A DNA stretch of 32,770 bases, from assembly GCA_965370495.1 (NCBI GenBank), contig CBDUUV010000015.1, positions 1 through 32,770 on the forward strand, read 5' to 3'. Source of the stretch: Krumholzibacterium sp965370495. GTDB lineage: Bacteria > Krumholzibacteriota > Krumholzibacteriia > Krumholzibacteriales > Krumholzibacteriaceae. This document shows, piece by piece, positions 17,645 to 25,548 of the stretch. Under the pieces are notes generated by a model. The model did no database searches. It was given only the letters and a program-made list of their open reading frames with translations, and had not been told where the DNA came from. Each line of letters starts with the position of its first letter. The first letter of the stretch is position 1. Both the position numbers and the translations under genes were made by a program.

Positions 17645-18604
17645 TCACCGTTTCTTTATATTCTTTAAATAACGGTATATATCGCTGTCGGTTGTCAGGA
17701 TCATCCTTGTGTTTGACCCCATCGATTTGCGATATACCTCAAGAGATTTCACGAACGAATAGAACTCCGGGTCCTTCCTGTAAGCATCCGCATAGACCTT
17801 GGTAGCGCGCGCGTCCGCTTTGCCGCGTATCTCCTGTGCTTTCCTGTACGCTTCTGACTGGATCCCGTTCAATTCTTTTTTCTCCATACCGGCAATCTGT
17901 GCTTTTTCCCCTTCTCCTTCTGAACGAAATCCCGATGCGACTCTCAGCCGTTCAGATATCATCCTCTCGTATACTTTCTTGCGCACATCCTCGATGTAGT
18001 TGATCCGCTTGATCTGGACATCCAGAAGCTCTATTCCATACTGTGTTACCAGTACAGCTGATCTTCCGAGGATATCCGCTGCTATCATCTCTCTTCCGTT
18101 CTCGATAGTCTCAAGTATAACCTCGATATCATCCTCTATGGACTTTTCCTTTGTGTCATCGATCTCTTTTTTCTCAAGAATCCTGTTCGTATTCCTTATT
18201 ACTTCAACAAGGATATTTCTTGAAACAACATCGCGTGATGCGGAATCTATTATGTCATCCATCCTGCCAAGCAGGCCCGTAACATTTCCCACCGACTGAT
18301 AAAAGAGAAGCGGATCGATTATCTTCCACCTGGCTGTCGTGTCAAGCCAGATATACTTCTTGTCAGCAGTAGGTACCTGGGCAGCTGAACCGTCCCAGAT
18401 AAGGATCCTCTTTTCAAACCTGTGAAGCGTATGGATCATGGGAGCTTTGACATGAAGCCCCGCCTTGTCGATCCTGCCCCCGACCGGTTTGCCGAACTGA
18501 GTGATAATAGCCTGCTCGGATTCGTTCAGGATGTAGAACGAATTTACTCCAATAAGAAAAAGTATGCCTATACCTATCAGGAGAAACAGTCCTTTGCCTT
18601 TCAT
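17645..18604 (-). CDS. hflC: HflC-like SPFH/band 7 membrane protein
   Basis: A 319-residue protein with one N-terminal membrane segment (about 6-22), then an SPFH/band 7 domain beginning ESEQAIITQFGKPVGG, and a charged helical part with EGEGEKAQIAGM and AYRKAQEIRGKADARATKVYADAYRKDPEFYSF, which is typical of HflC. In E. coli HflK and HflC form a large periplasmic cage around the FtsH protease and limit its access to substrates. The start overlaps the hflK stop as ATGA. No ftsH is in the window. Confidence 0.92.
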   Translation of the reverse strand: MKGKGLFLLIGIGILFLIGVNSFYILNESEQAIITQFGKPVGGRIDKAGLHVKAPMIHTLHRFEKRILIWDGSAAQVPTADKKYIWLDTTARWKIIDPLLFYQSVGNVTGLLGRMDDIIDSASRDVVSRNILVEVIRNTNRILEKKEIDDTKEKSIEDDIEVILETIENGREMIAADILGRSAVLVTQYGIELLDVQIKRINYIEDVRKKVYERMISERLRVASGFRSEGEGEKAQIAGMEKKELNGIQSEAYRKAQEIRGKADARATKVYADAYRKDPEFYSFVKSLEVYRKSMGSNTRMILTTDSDIYRYLKNIKKR

Positions 18605-19578
18605 CTTCCATCACCACCCTTGCCACCTTTGCCCAGTTCGAGCAGAGGCAAAATCGATTTCTGATCCTTGTCTATGATGTAGATCTCTTCCATTTCCGGA
18701 AGGATCTCGCCCATCGTCTCGAGAAAGAGCCGCCGTCTTGTGACATCCGGCGCATTTCTGTATTCCCTGTAGACCTGATTGAATGCTGAAACATCGCCCA
18801 GCGCCTGGTTGACTCTTTTCAGAGCATAACCTTCAGCTTCCGCAATCACCTGCTCAGCTTCGCCGCGCGCCCTCGGAATCCTCTTGTTGTATGTTTGCCA
18901 CGCCTCATTGATCATCGTCTCCTTGTCCTGTTTCGCCCTGTTCACCTCGTTGAAAGCCGGGCGTACGGGGTCCGGAGGGTTGACATTCTGAAGTTGCACC
19001 GTGACTACCTTGATACCTGATTCAAACTTGTCAAGAAGCTCCTGCAGGCCTACCTCAACCTCTTTTGCAATCTCGATTCTCCCTACCGTGAGGATCTCTG
19101 TAACAGCCCGGTCTCCAATAACCCTTCTCACGACGGATTCTGACATTGCTCTCAGCGTCTCGCCAGGATCCTTGATCTTGAACAGGTAGTTATATGGCTC
19201 CTTCACCTTGTACTGAACAATCCATTCGACCTCGGCGACATTCAGATCGCCGGTCAGCATAATAGATTCCTCCAGGTATCTCTTGCTGCTGAACTGGGTC
19301 CTGATACCGGCTTTGAGGGTCCTGAACCCGAATTCCTGTTTGAAGACTTTCTTGACCTTGACCTTCCTGACAGATTCAACCCCGAAAGGTATCTTCAGAT
19401 GCAGACCCGGCTCGGCCTTTCTGACAAATTTGCCAAATCTCAGGATGATCCCTACTTCATCGGCTCCGATAGAGTATAATCCCGATGCTAATACGATCAG
19501 GACGACCACTCCAGTCAGAATCTTCTTGATATTGCCCCCCGACAGGTTATAGCTGTTCCCGCCGATAAACACTTTCAT
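18601..19578 (-). CDS. hflK: HflK-like SPFH/band 7 membrane protein
   Basis: A 325-residue partner of HflC: N-terminal membrane segment (ILTGVVVLIVLASGLYS), then the band 7 start GADEVGIILRFGKFVRKAEPGLH, and the HflK-type NPPDPVRPAFNEVNRAKQDKE stretch followed by helical GEAEQVIAEAEGYALKRVN. I chose the ATG at 19578 because AAGG lies 8 nt upstream; an open frame to 19629 adds a basic, non-conserved N-terminus. The Gly/Pro-rich N-terminal tail of E. coli HflK is missing. It forms a two-gene operon with hflC. Confidence 0.9.
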   Translation of the reverse strand: MKVFIGGNSYNLSGGNIKKILTGVVVLIVLASGLYSIGADEVGIILRFGKFVRKAEPGLHLKIPFGVESVRKVKVKKVFKQEFGFRTLKAGIRTQFSSKRYLEESIMLTGDLNVAEVEWIVQYKVKEPYNYLFKIKDPGETLRAMSESVVRRVIGDRAVTEILTVGRIEIAKEVEVGLQELLDKFESGIKVVTVQLQNVNPPDPVRPAFNEVNRAKQDKETMINEAWQTYNKRIPRARGEAEQVIAEAEGYALKRVNQALGDVSAFNQVYREYRNAPDVTRRRLFLETMGEILPEMEEIYIIDKDQKSILPLLELGKGGKGGDGR

Positions 19579-19649
19579 GGCTAACACCTTCTTTCCTGTT
19601 CTGAACCTGTTGCGGGTTATCCGCACCACTTTGTCTTCACATTATGTTA

Positions 19650-19665
19650 CAGCACCAGGTGCCTG
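19650..19665 (-). promoter_or_regulatory. Palindromic operator candidate before hflK
   Basis: The 16-bp near-palindrome CAGCACCAGGTGCCTG has a perfect core GCACC-A-GGTGC. It directly adjoins the proposed -10 box and covers the expected transcription start, where a repressor would act. No regulator is identified in the window. Confidence 0.35.
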
Positions 19666-19693
19666 ATTATTCATAATCGTCTTTGCCTGCCAA
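19666..19693 (-). promoter_or_regulatory. Candidate sigma-70 promoter of hflKC
   Basis: On the minus strand TTGGCA (19688-19693) and AATAAT (19666-19671) are spaced by 16 nt, in the 151-bp gap between hypD and hflK. The predicted leader is about 80 nt. Matches to consensus are moderate. Confidence 0.4.
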
Positions 19694-19701
19694 GCTAATT
19701 C

Positions 19702-19728
19702 AAAAATTGTCGTATAGTCAATACAATT
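19702..19728 (-). terminator. Weak terminator-like hairpin after hypD
   Basis: Immediately after the hypD stop, minus-strand AATTGT and ACAATT pair around a 12-nt loop and run into TTT. The stem is short and AT-rich, so termination would be weak. Its position at the end of the 11-gene operon is what makes it worth listing. Confidence 0.3.
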
Positions 19729-19729
19729 C

Positions 19730-20842
19730 TCAGCGGCCTTTGACCGCCCTGTACTGATACCTGGCTCTGCAGGTTCCTTCGCTCGAGACCATACATGGCC
19801 CGAACGGTTTTCTCGGTGTGCATTCTCTTCCGAAAAGGGGACAATCCTCAGATTCTGCCTCTCCAAGTATCACCTTGTGGCAGATACATCCAGGAAGGAC
19901 ATCGATCGCATTATCGTCAAATTGCAGTCCCAGCTTTCGTACCGCGTCAAGATGATGGTATTCCTCTCTGAGCCTCAGCCCGGACTCTGGAATTACTCCT
20001 ATACCCCTCCACCTGGAATCTGATTCTTCGAAGACCCTGTAAATCATCTCGCTGGCCTTACGGTTTCCATTCTCAGTCACGACCCTTTTGTACAGGTTCA
20101 TGATCGTGTATGGAGGGCCATCGATCACCTGTAAGGCAAGCTCCAGGATACCCCTCAGGATATCCACAGGCTCGAACCCCGCTATGACTCCCGGGATTCC
20201 GTAATCCTTCTCGAGGAATGAATACCCCACTCTCCCGAGAACAGTACTTACATGTCCCGGCAGTATGAATCCATCCAGCCCTCCTTCGGCCCTGTCCAGA
20301 AGAAATACCAGTGCCTGCGGCACCAGGCGAAGTGATGTTATCATCGAATAATTATCAGGGAGCCCCGATAGAACGGAAGCGGCTATCGGCCCTATAGTCG
20401 TCTCAAAACCCACAGCCATGAAGACAACTTCCATTTCGGGATTTTCCTTCGCAATCTCTATCGCGTCAAGGGGTGAATAGACAACGCGAATATCGCACCC
20501 CCCGGCTTTCATCATCTCCAGAGAAGTGTCCCCTGACGGGACACGAAACATGTCGCCGAAAGTAGTAACGATCACCTTCGGTTTCATTGCGGCTTGTATT
20601 GCGAGGTCTATATCACCTGCCGGGCATACGCATACAGGGCATCCAGGCCCCGCGACCAGCCTGAGTCCTTTCGGAAGGATCGACCTTATCCCTGTGCGGG
20701 CGAGCGAATGCTCATGCGTACCGCAGACATGCATCAGGGTCATTGGCACAGGAATCTTCAGTTCCTGAAGTTTTTTTACAAGTGGTTTTGCTATCTCGGG
20801 GTCATGAAAGGAATCGAAAAGATCGCTTACTGGCTTCGTCAC
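19730..20842 (-). CDS. hypD: Hydrogenase maturation protein HypD (Fe-CN/CO assembly)
   Basis: HypD is the scaffold on which the Fe(CN)2CO group of [NiFe]-hydrogenase is built together with HypC. The 370-residue length fits the family. Visible landmarks are HVCGTHEHSLARTG (substrate-site Cys), GPGCPVCVCPAGDID, GFETTIGP, PGHVSTVLG, and a C-terminal cysteine set CICHKVILGEAESEDCPLFGREC for the [4Fe-4S] cluster. The start is GTG at 20842, sharing one base with the hypC stop TAG. It is the last gene of the hydrogenase operon. Confidence 0.95.
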   Translation of the reverse strand: MTKPVSDLFDSFHDPEIAKPLVKKLQELKIPVPMTLMHVCGTHEHSLARTGIRSILPKGLRLVAGPGCPVCVCPAGDIDLAIQAAMKPKVIVTTFGDMFRVPSGDTSLEMMKAGGCDIRVVYSPLDAIEIAKENPEMEVVFMAVGFETTIGPIAASVLSGLPDNYSMITSLRLVPQALVFLLDRAEGGLDGFILPGHVSTVLGRVGYSFLEKDYGIPGVIAGFEPVDILRGILELALQVIDGPPYTIMNLYKRVVTENGNRKASEMIYRVFEESDSRWRGIGVIPESGLRLREEYHHLDAVRKLGLQFDDNAIDVLPGCICHKVILGEAESEDCPLFGRECTPRKPFGPCMVSSEGTCRARYQYRAVKGR

Positions 20843-21087
20843 TACACAAGCCCTTCCGCGTCATGGGTCATACCTGCCCTGTACACCTTTTTGATCAGTT
20901 CGAGAGTCTCTTCCGCTTCTTTCCTGTCGAGTTTTTCTATTGCGTACCCTGTATGGATAAGGATGTAATCCCCGATCCCTACATCCTCGAGCAGGTCCAG
21001 CCGGACCTCTTTCCTGATACCGCCGGCCTCTGCTATGGCATTATTCTCATCAATACTGGTAACGAGCATCGGAATCGCCAGACACAT
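20842..21087 (-). CDS. hypC: Hydrogenase maturation chaperone HypC
   Basis: An 81-residue HypC/HybG-type chaperone with the invariant start MCLAIP; Cys2 carries the iron complex between HypD and the hydrogenase large subunit. The OB-fold core includes VGIGDYILIHTGYAIEKLD. It sits 2 bp after hypB and overlaps hypD by one base. Confidence 0.95.
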   Translation of the reverse strand: MCLAIPMLVTSIDENNAIAEAGGIRKEVRLDLLEDVGIGDYILIHTGYAIEKLDRKEAEETLELIKKVYRAGMTHDAEGLV

Positions 21088-21089
21088 GA

Positions 21090-21749
21090 TTATCCTTTAC
21101 AGCTGGTGTAAAAATCCTCGACCCATGACACCCATTCCTCCAGTCCTGAGCCGCTTCTGCAGGACAGCTCCAGTATCTCGATATCGGGATTGATGTCTCT
21201 TGCTTCTGATTTTACTTTTTTGAGGTCGAAGTCGACATATTCGACAAGATCGATCTTGTTCAAGATGAGAAGCCTGGATTCGCTGAACATCAAAGGGTAT
21301 TTTTTGGGTTTGTCATCACCCTCGGTTACACTCATCAACATAACCCTGCCATCTACTCCAAGCTCAAATTCCGCGGGGCAAACCAGATTCCCTACATTCT
21401 CGATAAAGAGGATATCAATCGCGTCGAGATCGATTTCATGCAACGAAGAGTGAATCATTGCCGCGTCAAGGTGGCATACGCCCCCCGTCTGGATCTGAAA
21501 CGCCTCAACACCGGTCGCTCTCACCCTCTCAGCATCTCTTGTTGTCTGAAGATCACCCTCGATGACACCCAGCCTGAATCTCTCCTTCAGGATCGGAAGT
21601 GATTTGACCAGAAGAGATGTTTTGCCGGCTCCTGGAGCACTCATGAGATTCAACGAGAAAACACCGTGTTTCTTCAGTATTTCCCTGTTTTCCTCTGCTA
21701 TCTCACGGTTCTTTCCCCTGAGATCCTCACCGATATTGATTTGGTGCAT
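21090..21749 (-). CDS. hypB: Hydrogenase nickel-insertion GTPase HypB
   Basis: A 219-residue SIMIBI GTPase that loads nickel into the large subunit with HypA. Walker A is APGAGKTS (38-45); the metal site at the dimer interface is Cys92-His93 (GGVCHLDA); ENVGNLVCP and LILNKIDL (base recognition) follow. The start at 21749 lies 1 bp after the hypA stop with AAAGG upstream; an open frame to 21830 overlaps hypA and is not conserved-looking. The N-terminal CxxCGC nickel site and His-rich stretch of some HypB proteins are absent, so it probably does not store nickel. Confidence 0.94.
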   Translation of the reverse strand: MHQINIGEDLRGKNREIAEENREILKKHGVFSLNLMSAPGAGKTSLLVKSLPILKERFRLGVIEGDLQTTRDAERVRATGVEAFQIQTGGVCHLDAAMIHSSLHEIDLDAIDILFIENVGNLVCPAEFELGVDGRVMLMSVTEGDDKPKKYPLMFSESRLLILNKIDLVEYVDFDLKKVKSEARDINPDIEILELSCRSGSGLEEWVSWVEDFYTSCKG

Positions 21750-21750
21750 G

Positions 21751-22104
21751 TTATACCTTTTCATCCTCAAGAAGGATATAATCGACTTCCATTTCCCTTC
21801 CTGACATGATCTCCATGTCTTTTCCGCCACATGCCGTACACCGTAAAGTAAACTCCACGGGACTGAAGTCTTTCAAACACCCGCGGCAGTGAATCCTGAG
21901 CGGGATCTTTTCGATCTCAAGCCTTCCACCCTCAACTATAGTGCCTTCAGTTAGTATTTCAAAAGCAAAATTCAAAGAATCGGCATTAACACCTGCCATC
22001 TCTCCGACCCTCAGATGAACAGTTTTTACTTTACCGCCTCCTTCTCTCGCGGCAGCATCTTCTACGATCTTAAGGAGGTTCTGCATCAGGGAGACTTCAT
22101 GCAT
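21751..22104 (-). CDS. hypA: Hydrogenase nickel metallochaperone HypA
   Basis: A 117-residue protein with the N-terminal nickel ligands MHE and a zinc ribbon C73-x2-C76 ... C89-x2-C92. It delivers nickel with HypB. It overlaps the end of the maturation protease gene by 8 bp. Confidence 0.95.
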   Translation of the reverse strand: MHEVSLMQNLLKIVEDAAAREGGGKVKTVHLRVGEMAGVNADSLNFAFEILTEGTIVEGGRLEIEKIPLRIHCRGCLKDFSPVEFTLRCTACGGKDMEIMSGREMEVDYILLEDEKV

Positions 22105-22603
22105 CCCTGTGTTTCCTTTCGCCGAGATCTATCGATATCCTTTTGAAGGGCTCACCGGTCACGATACCAACAACCTCATCGACAAGTCCCGGGATAACGG
22201 ATTCCACCGTCTCGAGACAGCCTTCATGCAGAGTAAGCACATCTTCACCCTGAACAGCGAAGATGGTTACATCATCAGGCATCATAAATCCAAAATGCCT
22301 GCCGAGGGCTATAGCAGTTACAAGATCTATATCGTGGCATGAAGCAAGCCTGGGAGTTATACGCAGATCGTCCAGCCTCAGCCGGAATACGGTACCGGGG
22401 TCTTCTCCATCGAGTTTAATGGCATCTATTATTATCGCCCGGCCATGATCCTTGAGCATTTCCATAAGATCAAGGCCTGCGAGTTCAGCTTCGATGACAT
22501 CAACAGACCTGCCCAGCCTGCTTCGAAGCCTGCGGGCAACAAATACGCCTACCCCATCATCACTGAGAACCGTATTTCCCAGTCCTATGATTATTGTTTT
22601 CAT
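22097..22603 (-). CDS. [NiFe]-hydrogenase maturation endopeptidase (HyaD/HycI family)
   Basis: A 168-residue protease that removes the C-terminal tail of the hydrogenase large subunit after nickel insertion. It begins with the family motif IGLGNTVLSDDGVG, followed by the acidic AELAGLDLMEML, IIIDAIKLDG and SCHDIDLVTAI, which supply the metal-sensing ligands. It starts 28 bp after mvhA, whose product carries a cleavable tail, so the pairing makes sense. Confidence 0.92.
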   Translation of the reverse strand: MKTIIIGLGNTVLSDDGVGVFVARRLRSRLGRSVDVIEAELAGLDLMEMLKDHGRAIIIDAIKLDGEDPGTVFRLRLDDLRITPRLASCHDIDLVTAIALGRHFGFMMPDDVTIFAVQGEDVLTLHEGCLETVESVIPGLVDEVVGIVTGEPFKRISIDLGERKHRDA

Positions 22604-22631
22604 CCGGTTTTCCCCCGGAACTCCAGGCTGG

Positions 22632-24092
22632 TCACCTGCAGATCTTGTTGAGTGTCTCTCCTTCGAGGTTCTTTATCTCAACGACCAGGGGCATCTGCCC
22701 GGGAAGGCTGTGAGTGGCGCAGCTGAAACAGGGATCGTATAGCCTGAAAGCCATCTCGACCATGTTCAGGAGACCCTCCGACACTTCTCCACCCGGCTTT
22801 ATCAGCTTCTCGGCAGCTTTCTTCACGGCCATCGATATCGAAGCGTTATTGTTAGTGGTTCCGACAACCAGATTGGCTTTTGTCACAATACCGTTTTCAT
22901 CTGTCCAGTAATGATGCGTCAGCGTCCCGCGCGGTGCCTCGATAATACCCACTCCCTCCTTCGGGGTCGTGGAAGGTATTATCCTTACGTTGGGATCCGT
23001 AATCTCTTCATCATTGATAAGTTCAATCATCCTCTCAGCCGAATACAATACCTCGATAAGCCTGGCCCAGTGGTTCACCATGAGTTTGTGGCAGGGCTTG
23101 CCGCCAACTGTCTCAAACATCTTCTCGTATTCGATCTGGGCCTTCGGCGTTGCCATGCCGTCGGCGGCATTGAACCTCGGCAGGGGATTCGCCTGGTATA
23201 ATGATGTTCCCATTCCCTCGACAAAGCCATTCCATCCACGCTGCTTGAGATAGGGAAACTTGAGGTATGTATAAGGCTCAACATGTTCTGCAATGTGATC
23301 GAGATACTCAGACTCCGCATATTTGATTATCTCGTTCCCTTCGGGATCGACGACACGGACCTTGCCGTGGTAGAAATTAACCTTGTTTTCATCATCGACA
23401 AGCCCCATGTAGTTGGTCACCTGGTCGAAGACATCACCCATAATCAGGTCGAGATATTCCTTGTTCCCCAGCACCACATCGGAAAACAGCTTAAGGCTGA
23501 ACTGGGCAAAACCCAGCAGCCCATCGGCTAGCCCCCTGACCTTCTCCCTGTTCTCGGGAGACAGCGCCATACTGACGCCTCCCGGAATATTCCACACCGG
23601 GTGAGTAGCCCTGCCGCCAACCGTGATCTGAATCTCCTGGGCAGCAGCCCGCTGCTTCAACACTTCTTTGCCGATCTCCAGTCCGACTTTTTCGATAAGC
23701 CCCAGAATATTTCTCGAAGCCTTGGGAGCATCCGGGCCAAGAACAAAGTCGGGTGCGGCCAGGGCATAGAAATGGGCCACGTGGCTATGAATAAAATGAC
23801 CCATATAATAAAGCTCTCTCAGCTTTTTTGCGACTGGCGGAATATCTGCCCTGTATACCGCGTCTACGGCCTTTCCTGCGGCCATGTGATGAGCCGCGGG
23901 ACATACCCCACAGATTCTGGGCATTATCCTCGGAATCTCCTCGACAGGCAGGCCCTCAACAAACTTCTCGAATCCCCTCAGCTCGGGAATCTGCAGATAG
24001 GCATTTTTAACCGATCCGTCGTCATCGATAAATATCGTTATCTTGCCATGTCCTTCGAGCCTTGTGATCGGATCTATCTCTATGCGCCTCAT
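22632..24092 (-). CDS. mvhA: [NiFe]-hydrogenase large subunit, Mvh/Vhu type
   Basis: The 486-residue catalytic subunit. The four nickel-site cysteines are in RICGVC (C61, C64) and DPCFSC (C455, C458). The C-terminal His461 ends the DPCxxCxxH motif and is followed by a 25-residue tail that the neighbouring protease would remove. The N-terminus IEIDPITRLEGHGKI is typical of group 3 (cytoplasmic, cofactor-coupled) enzymes, and the neighbours mvhD/mvhG/hdrABC point to group 3c. It oxidises H2 and passes electrons via the small subunit to the MvhD-HdrA unit. It overlaps mvhG by 4 bp. Cysteine, not selenocysteine, occupies the DPCxxC position. Confidence 0.95.
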   Translation of the reverse strand: MRRIEIDPITRLEGHGKITIFIDDDGSVKNAYLQIPELRGFEKFVEGLPVEEIPRIMPRICGVCPAAHHMAAGKAVDAVYRADIPPVAKKLRELYYMGHFIHSHVAHFYALAAPDFVLGPDAPKASRNILGLIEKVGLEIGKEVLKQRAAAQEIQITVGGRATHPVWNIPGGVSMALSPENREKVRGLADGLLGFAQFSLKLFSDVVLGNKEYLDLIMGDVFDQVTNYMGLVDDENKVNFYHGKVRVVDPEGNEIIKYAESEYLDHIAEHVEPYTYLKFPYLKQRGWNGFVEGMGTSLYQANPLPRFNAADGMATPKAQIEYEKMFETVGGKPCHKLMVNHWARLIEVLYSAERMIELINDEEITDPNVRIIPSTTPKEGVGIIEAPRGTLTHHYWTDENGIVTKANLVVGTTNNNASISMAVKKAAEKLIKPGGEVSEGLLNMVEMAFRLYDPCFSCATHSLPGQMPLVVEIKNLEGETLNKICR

Positions 24093-25042
24093 ACCTTTTT
24101 CCTCCTCAGTATGGAAGCAGCCGTGCTGAACCTGTAAAAAGTCCTCAACGGATCGGGGATCTGGCTGATTAGTTCATCTATCTCTTTTTCCTCTTTCGGC
24201 TCCAGAACTGAAGCGATAGCACCCATCATTCTGGCACCCTGATCAAGTACATCTTCCAGCGGCCCGTAGCATCCTCTGCATGGAACGTTTGAGTTGATGC
24301 ATCTTGCCCCGCAACCTTCCCGGGTTACCGGTCCGAGACATAACAGGCCCTGCTCGAGAAGACATTTTTCATTATCAGGGATCATTTCCACAGTCCTGCT
24401 GAACCCTGTTATAGTCTTTTCTTCCTTTGTCCGGCCACACTCATCGCAAAGAGTTCTTGTGCCTGCCCCGATCACGGATCCCTTTTCGGGCAGATTTCCG
24501 TCCCAAACCAGTGTCAGCGCCGATACTATCTGATCAGGAACAGGCGGACATCCTGGTATATAGTAATCGACATCGACTACCTGGTCGAGAGTCTTGACAA
24601 CACTGTGCATCCTCGGGAGTTCGAGTTCTTCATCACCGTTCTTCCACACCTCCTGAGGCATCGTACCTTCCCTGTTATCTGTCGATTCGGTCTCAATATA
24701 CACCCTGTTCATCAGCGCTTCTTTTGTATGAAAGTTCGCCATGCTTATCAGGCCGCCTATATGAGCACAGGATCCGAGCGCTATCATCGCCTTGGTTTTT
24801 CTTCTCAGCAGCTTTGCTATTTCCTCATTTTCAGAGTTTCTTATGGCCCCGTTATACAGAACGATGTCAAACTCGCGATCCTCCATTGCCTCTACATCCT
24901 GATATTTGAAATCGAGCGCGAGCGGCCAGAACAACAGATCCATCTTTTCCGCAACTACAAGAATCTTCTCGTGAACATCAAGGACCGCGACATCGCAACC
25001 GCCGCAACCGGCACCCCAGTAGATACCTGCTTTAAGCTTCAT
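24089..25042 (-). CDS. mvhG: [NiFe]-hydrogenase small subunit, Mvh/Vhu type
   Basis: A 317-residue Fe-S electron-transfer subunit without a Tat signal, hence cytoplasmic. Proximal-cluster cysteines are C13 and C16 (GAGCGGCD), C92 (GSCAHIGG) and C165 (PGCPP). Eight further cysteines (C199, C202, C227, C235, C244, C248, C255, C258) can hold two more [4Fe-4S] clusters. I chose the ATG at 25042 because it is preceded by AAGGCGG and begins directly at the conserved fold; a longer frame starts at 25075. It overlaps mvhD by 11 bp. Confidence 0.93.
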   Translation of the reverse strand: MKLKAGIYWGAGCGGCDVAVLDVHEKILVVAEKMDLLFWPLALDFKYQDVEAMEDREFDIVLYNGAIRNSENEEIAKLLRRKTKAMIALGSCAHIGGLISMANFHTKEALMNRVYIETESTDNREGTMPQEVWKNGDEELELPRMHSVVKTLDQVVDVDYYIPGCPPVPDQIVSALTLVWDGNLPEKGSVIGAGTRTLCDECGRTKEEKTITGFSRTVEMIPDNEKCLLEQGLLCLGPVTREGCGARCINSNVPCRGCYGPLEDVLDQGARMMGAIASVLEPKEEKEIDELISQIPDPLRTFYRFSTAASILRRKKV

Positions 25043-25520
25043 TGGCGACACCGCCTTTTTCCATTGCTGTATCAAGTTTTAGAATTACATCATCTTTCAG
25101 GATCGTTTCCAGAGACCCTCGCACATTCAATGGCCCCAGCTCACGGATCTGATCCGTGAATTCATCCACAATAGCAGCGAATCTTTCGCCTTCAGAAGCC
25201 GCCACCCATTCAAGCCGCACCCTTTCTGCTTCAATACCAAAACCGGGAAGGATCATTCTCAACATCCTGTGCCTTCGCAGAGCCTTGTAATTCCCTTCCT
25301 GGTAATGGCAATCACCAGGATGACAGCCCGCGATCAACACGCCATCCGCCCCCTCGAATAGAGCCTTGACAATAAAGGTCGGCTCTATTCTTCCGCTGCA
25401 CATCACCCTTATGGACCTTATATTGGGAGAATATTTTATCCTTGCCGTTCCAGCAAGATCCGCCCCGGTGTAGGAACACCAGTTACAGAGAAATCCAACT
25501 ATTTTCGGCTCAAAAGACAT
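25032..25520 (-). CDS. mvhD: MvhD/FrhD-type iron-sulfur linker subunit
   Basis: A 162-residue protein with the family start IVGFLCNWCSYTGADLAG and conserved cysteines C12, C15, C41, C66 and C71 (VMCSGRI, AGCHPGDCHY), which bind a [2Fe-2S] cluster. MvhD bridges the hydrogenase dimer to HdrA and carries electrons between them. The 28-bp gap to hdrA is one of the largest in the operon. Confidence 0.94.
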   Translation of the reverse strand: MSFEPKIVGFLCNWCSYTGADLAGTARIKYSPNIRSIRVMCSGRIEPTFIVKALFEGADGVLIAGCHPGDCHYQEGNYKALRRHRMLRMILPGFGIEAERVRLEWVAASEGERFAAIVDEFTDQIRELGPLNVRGSLETILKDDVILKLDTAMEKGGVANEA

Positions 25521-25548
25521 ATCAGCATCCCTTCGGTCTTAACATGTA

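Noticed and set aside
22632..24092. Selenocysteine-type hydrogenase
   Set aside because: The DPCxxC positions are encoded by Cys codons and the frame has no internal TGA.
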